Positions 27,401 through 34,833 of a stretch of DNA of 64,000 bases are shown here, piece after piece. Where the stretch lies: NCBI RefSeq assembly GCF_027627455.1, contig NZ_CP115483.1, positions 1,240,001 through 1,304,000 of the forward strand. The letters are read 5' to 3'. This DNA is from Sphingobacterium sp. SYP-B4668. GTDB lineage: Bacteria > Bacteroidota > Bacteroidia > Sphingobacteriales > Sphingobacteriaceae. Both the position numbers and the translations under genes were made by a program. Below the pieces are notes generated by a model. The model had not been told where the DNA came from, searched no databases, and saw nothing but the letters and a program-made list of their open reading frames with translations. Within the stretch, counting starts at the first letter, position 1; every line of letters begins with the position of its first letter.

Positions 27401-28465
27401 GATGCTGAACTGTTACCGCTTATAAAACAATATTCTACTGACAAGAATGCCGTAACTAGGTTTGGCATTTTACAGTCCATAAATCATTTATATCCTACGC
27501 AAAAGGAACTGTTTTGGGAAATAGTTAACGAGCGACTAGCTAACGAGACAGATTGGTTTACCAAATCTGCGGTAATTGGCCGTCTCGACAACTCCAGAAT
27601 ATTTACAACAGAACCGGATCGCTTTCTAGCCGCCTATCAACTTGCAAAGCAAGAGATTTTTGAAATGCAGGAAGGACGTAATTCATATCTGGATTCCTTT
27701 CTAGTAATGGCATTGGCATTTTTGAGATTTACTGGAGATACCAGAATCAAAGATATTTTGCAAGAATGCTTAGAGAATAATTTATCCATCGGCACCGATC
27801 TGGTCTTCCAAGCATTTGAAATCATTGAGCCAGAAAATGTGTGTCGTAACTACTCAGATGCTGTTGATGTCGAAAAAAGCGGAAGAGTGCTGGATATGGT
27901 GATGTTATTGCTTGATATGTGCGAGAGGATACTAATTTCTGTCAAGGCTGAGGACGAGGTGACAGAAGAAGTTCAACAGTCCTTTAAAATAATAGATACC
28001 GTAATTCAGCGGATCTATTTTTCTATGCAAGTCAGCAAAAGGATACTTCGGCGAAACACTATTAAAATAACCCAGGAACATCAAGAAATTTTTTACTTTT
28101 TTTCCAAACCGTTACTTGAAAAGATCCTTGGTATATCCCGACAATTAGGAGGCGGACATATGCAAGGTCACAGCGCCCATTATTTTATCGAGATCATGGG
28201 TGAGGCACTTCGTTTTGATCCGCGGTTTTCTTTAGCTACAACAAGTGAAATTACAGCAATGGCTGCCGGGACCAATTATACTTTCGATCATTCTGCAATC
28301 CGGGAAGTAGTAAAATACACTGAAAAACTACTTGCAGATCATAAAAGTATGTTGATAGAACCAGAAGCATTTTCGCAGATCATGAATTTACTTAATATCT
28401 ATGTACGTTCAGGTTGGCCTGAGGCGCTAGAATTACTTTGGAAATTGGATGAGATATTTAGATAA
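24461..28465 (+). CDS. Large P-loop (STAND/AAA-like) ATPase with long repeat-like C-terminus
   Basis: 1334 residues. Walker A GDPGVGKS spans residues 25-32, Walker B is IIIFDAYD (92-99), and SVRTYDAARS resembles a sensor Arg region near residue 130. The following roughly 1000 residues are helical without enzyme motifs, as in sensor arms of NLR-like/STAND defence ATPases. Nothing in the protein itself provides an effector domain, so effectors probably act in trans: the nucleosidase just upstream and the two HEPN proteins downstream. Starts inside the end of the nucleosidase gene (11-base overlap) and ends 6 bases before the next gene. Confidence 0.8.
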   Translation: MKINRSGLLEDMISFFHEQSGVVVGDPGVGKSYLLSEMVSLLLDKNIPATMVRLDFLTDGSNKDIAESIGVTGEDWIDALKLISLPENTKGIIIFDAYDTIKDEKLKAAILKQIAKAKQELPSWSIVVSVRTYDAARSQKLIDLFPAEFNSDNIHCRRFKIPVLSEEELSAFLTDQEKLKIIYEEGTAKLKDILKIPFFLSLLDVILAKTDTSTETVKGLKSEIELLEMYWVKVVYKVTPTIQTELFLKDLTIKMVESRVISVDKLDYLGDLSAEKVLIADQLLGENVLTEQGSYSPRIAYAHNILFDFAVSKLVLKDTAAELLEFIAADQARPFFLRPSFIYFFAHLWYVNQAKFWAIYDELSRSTDDVISLFNKLIPSTVIAKEFEDINQLGFLHGTDPIKASQASNVLQALRFVKETPNKAAQASLLLRLSSDLQLPFVWDFTFILEGLIKDPTVQADATIFSMCGNAARNLMDFLLANRSNPSVDQLASYRGISLIAKTYSTDIEASRARLQLILDMMHQPGFNIAYFSTLTDEIKEFYKIDPQFCASIYEKVSIHEENSFDAAPMHSGVLMSFTSSRHDQFGTCHYRLQELFPRFIRFSPELAIPLGLSISNNFIAKKNSDGFVFPDTIKIPYDFSVDGINAHYQVDMSHFWDQFMVRTEPLQHTQLIINYFEALIGANEIELLKTCLKSYFAHAKSAYNWKMLLDFGASHPEVLHNLLFDVLLQPAVLYWNDSIIAAGAFIESSISFYTDEQLHQLENTILSLPGYVGHAEQEKANVVVLRLLSRIPKERLTDAKSVAIMSASEPVTNEPLVTYSSTSEVLTTEMFLTEHGVDIKKPENEELLSENRKMEWLGHNFSNNLADPETYAEPLKAANLSFAIIKDNTELPQRLKQTILTSIAAVCGIVLRSNLILKHEAQLTPEQYASFKEMLLYCLNYYTESDTFAEQNSSPGSGYSSTPRSEAAFALPKLFAITKDAELLPLIKQYSTDKNAVTRFGILQSINHLYPTQKELFWEIVNERLANETDWFTKSAVIGRLDNSRIFTTEPDRFLAAYQLAKQEIFEMQEGRNSYLDSFLVMALAFLRFTGDTRIKDILQECLENNLSIGTDLVFQAFEIIEPENVCRNYSDAVDVEKSGRVLDMVMLLLDMCERILISVKAEDEVTEEVQQSFKIIDTVIQRIYFSMQVSKRILRRNTIKITQEHQEIFYFFSKPLLEKILGISRQLGGGHMQGHSAHYFIEIMGEALRFDPRFSLATTSEITAMAAGTNYTFDHSAIREVVKYTEKLLADHKSMLIEPEAFSQIMNLLNIYVRSGWPEALELLWKLDEIFR

Positions 28466-28471
28466 GAAAAA

Positions 28472-30136
28472 ATGATTGGTGCGGAAGACATTATAAATAG
28501 ATATTTTGCTGCTGATGATACACTAGGACGCATATTAGCTAATGCAGCCTCATTTTTAGAAAATAAAAATTTGCCAAAACTGGAGTTAGAAGTGGTTATC
28601 TACCTTGATACTGTTCTAAGGCTGGCATTACTCAGTCCAGATAGCAAAACAAAAGATATCAATGAACATAAACCAGGGCAAGCGACACTAACCGTTTTGG
28701 AAGATATCTCCCCACGAATAAACAATAATTATATTAGAGCTTTTTTTTTAGACATTCTACAAGTTAATAAGCGAAATAAATTCCAGCATGCTAAACTTGC
28801 AATGCAAACTTATTGGACGATTTGTGAAACCTTTAGCACTCTCAGTGAAAAAAGGGACTGTTACATCAGAATACTTAGGATACTGGTTAGCTTAGGTAAA
28901 GGGAGGAAGGAAATCGCTAAATTTTACTTTCAAGCAATTAGAAATGAAGTATTAATGGCGGACATAGAAAAGGACTGCTATTCTGCTACAAAGCTAATAG
29001 AGGAGATGATTCCTGTAACATCTGAGCCAGATCAATACGTTTCATTGATCGATAAAATCAAAGTTGCGGTCAAGCAATTTCTCAATGATGGTAGATTTGA
29101 AAATTATAGGCAGTGCAATCATGTCTTAGCCTTACTTTTACCTGATCAGTCTATTATTTACGGGACAGAAGTAGCTCGGTCGCATATTATGGACGTCGAC
29201 GATTGGGACAATAAAACAAATGCCTTGCAGTATATGGTGGCAGATGGTTATAAAAAAGGCTTGAAGGTATTCCAAAGTCTAGGGATAAAGAATGAAGAGA
29301 CGGAAGGTTATCGACAAAAGTTGACCGTTATTTTACAAAAAGCGGCGGCTCAACAAAAATTACTTGGAACGCTTCCACCTGTTCAGATTGGACAAATAGA
29401 TTTTGATATGCCCGATTTTGAAAGCTTTATACAAGGAATTTACTGGTTGATCGATTTGGATATACCATCTAAAGCTAAGTTTATCTCGGATTTAGAAATC
29501 AAGAAGAATGAATATTTCCATTTACAGCACATGGGATCGTCAATGACGGATGCCGACGGCAATACGACTGATATAAGTGCTGACAATAATAAATTGATCT
29601 ATAAAGATGCTGCATTGATGCGCGAAATTGTATGTAAAAAAATCCTTAGACCTTCTTTTGAAAAGTTTTCCGATCGGTTTGCGATATCAGAACTAGAAGT
29701 TTACTGGCTAATCTCTGATAGTAACTTCGTTCCAGATGACAGAAAAGATATGTACGCCCATGGTCTTTATCATGGCTTTTGCGGAAATTTCGCCGTCGCT
29801 GTACATTTACTATTACCACAGATAGAGAATGCCCTAAGATGTATACTAAAAAAACATGGTAAGATAACTCGTAAAGTAACGGAGGATATTCAAACAGAAA
29901 ATGGACTATCTACCTGTTTCAATAACTTGCAGGGTATTTTACATGATGATCTTATATTTGATCTAGAAGGTCTATTGATTGAGTCGTTTGGTGATAATAT
30001 CAGAAACTTAGTTTCTCACGGTATGTATAATAGTGGTAATTTTTTTAGGCATCCGGGATTTTATACATGGTGGATAGGCTTAAAATTAGCACTCGACATA
30101 GAAAGTTATTTAATTGCCGAATTCAATAGTAATTAA
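28472..30136 (+). CDS. DUF4209-like protein with C-terminal HEPN ribonuclease motif
   Basis: 554 residues. The C-terminal 130 residues carry the DUF4209-type segment GNFAVAVHLLLPQIENALR, then IRNLVSHG with the HEPN signature R-x4-H (Arg511, His516). HEPN domains with R-x4-6-H are metal-independent RNases common in toxin and antiviral systems. The upstream 400 residues are helical and unassigned. Six bases separate it from the ATPase gene, so it is in the same operon. It may be activated by the ATPase, with the N-terminal part as an interaction module. Confidence 0.75.
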   Translation: MIGAEDIINRYFAADDTLGRILANAASFLENKNLPKLELEVVIYLDTVLRLALLSPDSKTKDINEHKPGQATLTVLEDISPRINNNYIRAFFLDILQVNKRNKFQHAKLAMQTYWTICETFSTLSEKRDCYIRILRILVSLGKGRKEIAKFYFQAIRNEVLMADIEKDCYSATKLIEEMIPVTSEPDQYVSLIDKIKVAVKQFLNDGRFENYRQCNHVLALLLPDQSIIYGTEVARSHIMDVDDWDNKTNALQYMVADGYKKGLKVFQSLGIKNEETEGYRQKLTVILQKAAAQQKLLGTLPPVQIGQIDFDMPDFESFIQGIYWLIDLDIPSKAKFISDLEIKKNEYFHLQHMGSSMTDADGNTTDISADNNKLIYKDAALMREIVCKKILRPSFEKFSDRFAISELEVYWLISDSNFVPDDRKDMYAHGLYHGFCGNFAVAVHLLLPQIENALRCILKKHGKITRKVTEDIQTENGLSTCFNNLQGILHDDLIFDLEGLLIESFGDNIRNLVSHGMYNSGNFFRHPGFYTWWIGLKLALDIESYLIAEFNSN

Positions 30137-30149
30137 TAGCAAAATTAGA

Positions 30150-32078
30150 ATGAAAGTTGCAAAAAATAATATTGATCGAGTTGTTTTTTTCTCAAAGGAG
30201 GATCTTTCTTGGGCAAATATGCTTAATAAGGCAGAGAAAATATTAAACAATCTTCAAAATTTATCTAATTCGGGTATTAATGATCTCTTAGAACTTTACC
30301 AAATTAAACTGTATTTCGATAATAATATCTTCTTGACAAAGTGGACTGCTGATGAACGTGCAACCTACACAGCAATAATTACTCGTGTATTTGATGAAAT
30401 TCGAGATGCTTTTGTGAACTTGGACGTTAAAACACTAAATGTATTGATCCAATCCATAGAGTTCAGCTACAGAAGATCATTTTGGTACCTAATCTCTCTT
30501 TTTGAAACTTATAAACGTATTGACAGAGATTCGTTTTTAGTTCTTCTTAATAATTCCCCTAATCATATTAGAAATGTATTAACCAATAAACAGCTTGTTC
30601 TTTATTTTAATAATGAAATAAGAACGTTTTTGTTAGGTCATTCCGAGAGTGCTGAAATCTTGCTTTCACATTTTGAAGAAAAGCATAGCCGAAGGCAATG
30701 TGAGTATTTTTTTCCAAAAAGCCTTTCATCGACAGATATACATAGCATCATCAGGAACTATTTGGCATTGGAAAATCCAAACCTTAATTATGTTGACCTA
30801 ATACAGAACTCAAAACATCTAAAGTTGCCTCCCAAATTGTTGCTTAAAGCCAAGCAACTTTCAGAATCGATTAAAGATGAATACTTAACTGAGGAGAATT
30901 CTTTCAAAATCTCTGTCGAAGCTACTCTAGATATGGTTCAGAAAGAACCAGTCATCTATAATCATAATCAGTCAGAGACAAAAGCCTGTTATGGAGGAGC
31001 TTTTTTTGATACGATGGAGGATGATGTTCAACTTTTTGCTGTTTTTAGCGACGTTTTCCTCTATACGAATGAAGAAGGTTTAATTGACTTATTCAGCAAA
31101 GATGTTGAGTTAGACACCTTGGAAAAAATCTTGATGCGTTCCAAAAATGAATATCATACGGGTCAAGTTTTTTGCAAGAAAGACATGTTATCTTTTATTC
31201 AACTCGAAATTTTCAGTGCATATCTGAAGAAAAAAGGTCGCAACATCGAGGAGTTCATTGATAATTTTGTTCAGCAATTTTTTCGTGAGCGGGCTAAATT
31301 GAATAATGTAGTGTTTGAAATGCCAGATGCTAATCTAGGTCCTTCGGACAAAATAAGGCTTCTTGCTCCTGAATTGGAATATTTGCTTAAACAGTATAAA
31401 AGCTTGGTTAATGAGGAGGGGATTGATCACGACCTATTGCAGATTGATTCAAGCCCGATTTTTTATAGTGAAATCCCAAGTTTGGTAAAGCAGAAATATG
31501 TTATGCCTGTTCACAAAACAATTTTAAGTTTACAATATCAGTTTTTTAACCCCGATAGCATTTTGTCAGATAGACAAAAGCAAAATCGTCCGAGTAATTT
31601 ATTTCAAAAAATAACAACTGAAAAAATAATCAAATCGGATCTGGAAGATTATCAGCAGGATTATATTTCATTTTTGGAGAAACAAGAAATGGTTCGGTTA
31701 GATGAAAATGGAGTTATTGGGCTGGTAGATCCAATTCAGATATTTATTTCTGGAAGACTTCGAAAAAACGAAGCCCTGAGTTACTGGCGATATCCGAATA
31801 GGGTTAGAACAAAGGTTGATGAAATGGTCGAAAATAAGCTGCTAAACTATAGTTCTTCATTGTTTACAAGTGAAGAAGTAAGCTACATTAATTACTATCT
31901 GAACAAAAAAGAGTTTGCAAATGGTCACGATCTGAGAAATAAGTATCTACATGGTTCCAATAAAAGAAAACTAAACGACCAGCAAACAGACTATCGATAT
32001 TTTCTTCGAATTGTAGTCTTAATTCTTCTAAAACTAAAAGATGATATTGAAATATATGAAGCGTTATCTGATTATTGA
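30150..32078 (+). CDS. HEPN-motif protein, last gene of the defence operon
   Basis: 642 residues, helical, not assigned to a family. The C-terminal LRNKYLHGSNK carries a second R-x4-H HEPN-type motif (Arg596, His601) within a helix-turn-helix pair typical of HEPN folds. The preceding YRxPNRVRTKVDEMV-like region and the Phe/Leu-rich body give no other clue. Start at 30,150 is preferred (14 bases after the previous stop); an in-frame ATG at 30,114 would overlap the previous gene by 23 bases. AT-rich codon use matches the rest of the cargo. Confidence 0.7.
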   Translation: MKVAKNNIDRVVFFSKEDLSWANMLNKAEKILNNLQNLSNSGINDLLELYQIKLYFDNNIFLTKWTADERATYTAIITRVFDEIRDAFVNLDVKTLNVLIQSIEFSYRRSFWYLISLFETYKRIDRDSFLVLLNNSPNHIRNVLTNKQLVLYFNNEIRTFLLGHSESAEILLSHFEEKHSRRQCEYFFPKSLSSTDIHSIIRNYLALENPNLNYVDLIQNSKHLKLPPKLLLKAKQLSESIKDEYLTEENSFKISVEATLDMVQKEPVIYNHNQSETKACYGGAFFDTMEDDVQLFAVFSDVFLYTNEEGLIDLFSKDVELDTLEKILMRSKNEYHTGQVFCKKDMLSFIQLEIFSAYLKKKGRNIEEFIDNFVQQFFRERAKLNNVVFEMPDANLGPSDKIRLLAPELEYLLKQYKSLVNEEGIDHDLLQIDSSPIFYSEIPSLVKQKYVMPVHKTILSLQYQFFNPDSILSDRQKQNRPSNLFQKITTEKIIKSDLEDYQQDYISFLEKQEMVRLDENGVIGLVDPIQIFISGRLRKNEALSYWRYPNRVRTKVDEMVENKLLNYSSSLFTSEEVSYINYYLNKKEFANGHDLRNKYLHGSNKRKLNDQQTDYRYFLRIVVLILLKLKDDIEIYEALSDY

Positions 32079-32247
32079 AAATCGAAGATGGATAAGTGAG
32101 TTGACTTTAAATCCAGCATTTATACGGACTGTGTCATTACCCATACAACTTTTGTTAATATTCCTACCTGCCTAAGAAATGAAAGTTAAACGACTGGATG
32201 GTTATTTAGTATGACAACATAGAAAAACCGTAACAAATACGTAACAG

Positions 32248-32261
32248 CGCAAAATTTTGCG
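32248..32261. repeat. Perfect 14-base palindrome
   Basis: CGCAAAATTTTGCG, self-complementary, 170 bases after the last cargo gene and directly after two CGTAACA repeats. It could bind a dimeric regulator or recombination factor. It lacks a loop and T-tract, so it is a poor terminator. Confidence 0.5.
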
Positions 32262-32558
32262 ATTTTAAAAATTGTTCATATATTGCCTCTGTAAAGCAGA
32301 AATGGCATTTTTTAACCATTTCCAAGATATATGACCATCAGACTCATAATCTTCTCCTCTTTTTTAACACATTTTATTTGGTCAAAGAAGATTTGTAATC
32401 ATTATAAGGGTCGATTTTACGTCCTAAATTTTGAAATAAACGAAATTCGGTAGGAGAGTGGAGTATACAATTTTTTGGGGAGAGGTCAATCAAGACAGAT
32501 TTAGTAGATTGGTTTTCAAGTTATATAATTTTTTTGGTACAAATAGGGTACAAACACT

Positions 32559-32589
32559 TTTGTGTAATTGAAAAATATTGGTAAATTTG
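32559..32589 (+). promoter_or_regulatory. Promoter of tRNA-Asn
   Basis: TTTG (32,559-32,562), a 19-base spacer, then TAAATTTG (32,582-32,589): an exact match to the Bacteroidetes vegetative promoter. The predicted start lies about 75 bases before the tRNA, leaving a short leader. Confidence 0.8.
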
Positions 32590-32672
32590 CAACAGTAAAT
32601 CAAGAACGTTGGTTTCTAAATCCCTTGATAATAGTTAGTTAAATAGGGAAAATTAGATACAAATGATTATAC

Positions 32673-32746
32673 TCCTCAGTAGCTCAGCAGGTTAGAGCAT
32701 CTGACTGTTAATCAGAGGGTCGCTGGTTCGAGCCCAGCTTCAGGAG
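32673..32746 (+). tRNA. tRNA-Asn (GTT)
   Basis: 74-base cloverleaf: acceptor TCCTCAG pairing with TTCAGGA (one mismatch), D-arm AGCTCAGCAGGTTAGAGC, anticodon arm CTGACTGTTAATCAG with anticodon GTT, T-arm GCTGGTTCGAGCCCAGC, discriminator G. The 3' CCA is not fully encoded. It stands at the border between element and chromosome, but the element lies on its 5' side. Confidence 0.95.
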
Positions 32747-32755
32747 CAATGTTGA

Positions 32756-32786
32756 AACCGGCTATTAATTGGCCGGTTTTTTTTTG
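32756..32786 (+). terminator. Terminator after tRNA-Asn
   Basis: AACCGGC (32,756-32,762) pairs with GCCGGTT (32,772-32,778) across a 9-base loop and is followed by a run of T. It ends the tRNA transcript before the PfkB gene. Confidence 0.85.
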
Positions 32787-32808
32787 TTTTGAAAATTAAA
32801 CAACAATT

Positions 32809-33729
32809 ATGAGTCTAGTAATTATTGGTACGATTGCGTATGATGCGATAGAGACACCCTTTGGCAAAACCGAGAAAATCGTTGGTGGCGCTGCTACCTT
32901 TGCTGGAATGGCGGCTTCCTATCTTTACAGTGATGTAAAGTTGATTTCGGTCATTGGTGAGGACTTTGGTGATGACAATCTAAATTTGCTAAAAAGTAAA
33001 GGTATCGATACAGAAGGCGTGCAGATTATTGAAGGAGGCAAATCATTCTTTTGGTCAGGACGTTACCATAATGATATGAACACGCGGGATACTTTGGTCA
33101 CAGAACTGAATGTCTTGGCTGATTTTGATCCTGTTGTGCCTGACAATTATCAAGATTGTGAGTATTTGTTGCTAGGTAATTTGACCCCTCAAGTTCAGAT
33201 GGCGACACTTTCGCGGTTGAAAACAAAGCCCAAATTGGTTGTTCTAGACACCATGAACTTTTGGATGGATGTGGCTATGGACGACTTAAAGGCCGTCTTG
33301 AAAAAGGTTGATGTGTTAACTATTAATGACGAGGAAGCTCGTCAACTCTCTGGAGAATATTCATTAGTGAAGGCTGCTCAGATTATCTTGACTATGGGGC
33401 CAAAATACTTGATTATCAAAAAGGGAGAGCATGGAGCATTATTGTTTGGTGATGATCAAGTCTTCTATGCACCAGCATTGCCTTTAGCTGAAGTCTTTGA
33501 TCCAACGGGCGCGGGAGACTCTTTTGCAGGAGGCTTCATAGGCTATTTGGCTAAAGTCAATACCGTCAACTTCAACAATATGAAAAATGCGATTATCTAC
33601 GGTTCGGCATTAGCCTCATTTTGTGTAGAGCGTTTTGGGACGGAGAGTTTGCAGTGTCTGACCCAAGATCAGATTAGGCTTAGGATTGGACAGTTTATAG
33701 CACTATCTAAGTTTGAGATAAGCGAATAG
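32809..33729 (+). CDS. PfkB-family carbohydrate/nucleoside kinase
   Basis: 306 residues. N-terminal GG motif GGAATFAG (about residues 27-34), C-terminal DPTGAGDSFAGG with catalytic Asp237 and the anion hole of PfkB/ribokinase enzymes. Substrate unknown; related Bacteroidetes proteins are called sugar kinases. The end of the gene forms one arm of a convergent terminator shared with the next gene. Confidence 0.9.
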   Translation: MSLVIIGTIAYDAIETPFGKTEKIVGGAATFAGMAASYLYSDVKLISVIGEDFGDDNLNLLKSKGIDTEGVQIIEGGKSFFWSGRYHNDMNTRDTLVTELNVLADFDPVVPDNYQDCEYLLLGNLTPQVQMATLSRLKTKPKLVVLDTMNFWMDVAMDDLKAVLKKVDVLTINDEEARQLSGEYSLVKAAQIILTMGPKYLIIKKGEHGALLFGDDQVFYAPALPLAEVFDPTGAGDSFAGGFIGYLAKVNTVNFNNMKNAIIYGSALASFCVERFGTESLQCLTQDQIRLRIGQFIALSKFEISE

Positions 33730-33743
33730 TCCGCTTATCTCAA
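33713..33743. terminator. Bidirectional hairpin between convergent genes, overlapping the end of the PfkB gene
   Basis: TTGAGATAAGCG (33,713-33,724) and CGCTTATCTCAA (33,732-33,743) form a perfect 12-base-pair stem with a 7-base loop. The last codons of the kinase lie inside the left arm, and the right arm ends at the stop of the minus-strand gene. T-tracts are poor on both sides. Confidence 0.65.
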
Positions 33744-33992
33744 TCATATCAAAAGTCCAATTATTGGGAATCGTTCAAATACTTGACAGGAGTGAGGGGC
33801 ATCTTTGAGTTCATCTGTTAAATCTTGACCAGCCCAATGTTCATAGTGTTTACCATCTCGCCAGAGCCTACTGCAAGACACATCGTAGATTATACCTTTG
33901 TAAGCAACCCATATTTCCGGCCTATCCTGCCCATTGCGTAATGCTAGTTTAAATCTCGAATACGAAGGATAGTTGTTTTTGTCGTCAATCAT
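33744..33992 (-). CDS. Small cytochrome b5-like heme-binding protein
   Basis: 82 residues, soluble. The pattern IWVAYKGIIYDVSCSRLW, then KHYEHWAGQDLTDELKDAPHS, is that of the short bacterial cytochrome b5-like heme/steroid-binding domain. Candidate heme ligands are the His in EHWAG and the His in APHS. It lacks the HPGG of classic cytochrome b5, as is usual in this short group. Convergent with the PfkB gene. Confidence 0.85.
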   Translation of the reverse strand: MIDDKNNYPSYSRFKLALRNGQDRPEIWVAYKGIIYDVSCSRLWRDGKHYEHWAGQDLTDELKDAPHSCQVFERFPIIGLLI

Positions 33993-34030
33993 TGTGCAAA
34001 AATAACAAATTGAGCTTCTTTCGGATGCTG

Positions 34031-34534
34031 TTATTTGTAAGCCACCAATGTTTTCTTCATTGCTTTACGTGCAACGTGAATTCTTGTTTTGACAGTGCCT
34101 ATAGGTATATTGAGGTGATCTGATATTTCATGATACTTATATCCTTCAAAGTACATGCTGAAGGGGATATAGTATTCGTCTGCCAGATTCGTCAACGCTT
34201 TATTGATATCTTCCATGATAAATTTGTTTTCACCTTCATTTTTCGTGGCCGAAACAAACAGGTTCGCACTGGTTATTTCCTCCTCTTTAGTGATGAAGGA
34301 GTTGGTTTTGACAATACGTCTATAATTGTTGATAAACGTATTTTTCATGATTGTGTAAAGCCAGCCTTTGAGATTGGTGCCTTCTTTAAAATTTCCAAAA
34401 TAAGTGACAGCCTTTAGCAACGTGTCTTGTACTAAATCGTTGGCGTCATCTTGATCTCTGGTAAAGTTTTTTGCGTAGAGCTTGAGAGAATTCGCATGCT
34501 GGATAACCATTGAGTTAAATTCGATATTAGTCAT
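34031..34534 (-). CDS. RNA polymerase ECF sigma factor
   Basis: 167 residues. Region 2 is clear (DANDLVQDTLLKAV, then LKGWLYTIMKNTFINNYRR) and region 4 ends with YHEISDHLNIPIGTVKTRIHVARKAMKK, split by a linker. No anti-sigma gene is adjacent, so control may be distant or at the level of transcription. Stop is 38 bases from the start of the cytochrome b5-like gene on the same strand. Confidence 0.95.
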   Translation of the reverse strand: MTNIEFNSMVIQHANSLKLYAKNFTRDQDDANDLVQDTLLKAVTYFGNFKEGTNLKGWLYTIMKNTFINNYRRIVKTNSFITKEEEITSANLFVSATKNEGENKFIMEDINKALTNLADEYYIPFSMYFEGYKYHEISDHLNIPIGTVKTRIHVARKAMKKTLVAYK

Positions 34535-34833
34535 ACTTGATTGGTTTTAAATCTATGCACTTTTATGCACAAATGAGTTAACACTATGATAATAAGATAC
34601 TCTATTTATATATGCTCAATTAAACTAGAGCTACGGTTTCAAGTCTAATGATGCAAATACTATGCTAAAATCTGCTGGAATTTGAGATATTGGAGGAGGT
34701 AGTTGGAATTCTACTGTTGATTAATAATAGAAAAAGGTGCTTGGAGGGTGAATTATCCCCCTTTTGGACTATATTGGATTTGTAATTTGGGGTGTTAATT
34801 AACTCAAAATTAATTGAAATTTAATGTTACTGA

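Larger units (their letters stand above)
1..32560. mobile_element. Integrative conjugative element, right part (left end outside window)
   Basis: The stretch holds mobilisation, conjugation (VirB4-like TraG, TraJ, TraK, TraM, TraN, coupling protein), antirestriction and cargo defence genes, followed abruptly by chromosomal housekeeping genes after tRNA-Asn. No integrase, excisionase or left attachment site is in the window. The right boundary is inferred, not seen: the last cargo gene stops at 32,078 and the tRNA starts at 32,673, so the end must lie between them if the tRNA belongs to the host. The transfer half is clearly GC-richer than both the cargo and the chromosome. Confidence 0.8.
32079..32672. 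other. Non-coding region with candidate element end (att) before tRNA-Asn
   Basis: 594 bases with no gene. Visible structure: two CGTAACA direct repeats 11 bases apart (32,229-32,235 and 32,240-32,246), a perfect 14-base palindrome CGCAAAATTTTGCG (32,248-32,261), and two GGTACAAA direct repeats about 12 bases apart (near 32,536-32,555). Such short helical-turn-spaced repeats are what arm-type integrase sites look like. The right element end is probably here, but no matching left end can be checked. Confidence 0.5.

Noticed and set aside
32673..32746. tRNA-Asn 3' end as the classic integration target of this element
   Set aside because: The element lies on the 5' side of the tRNA and the tRNA is complete, so the usual 3'-end insertion would put the element on the wrong side.
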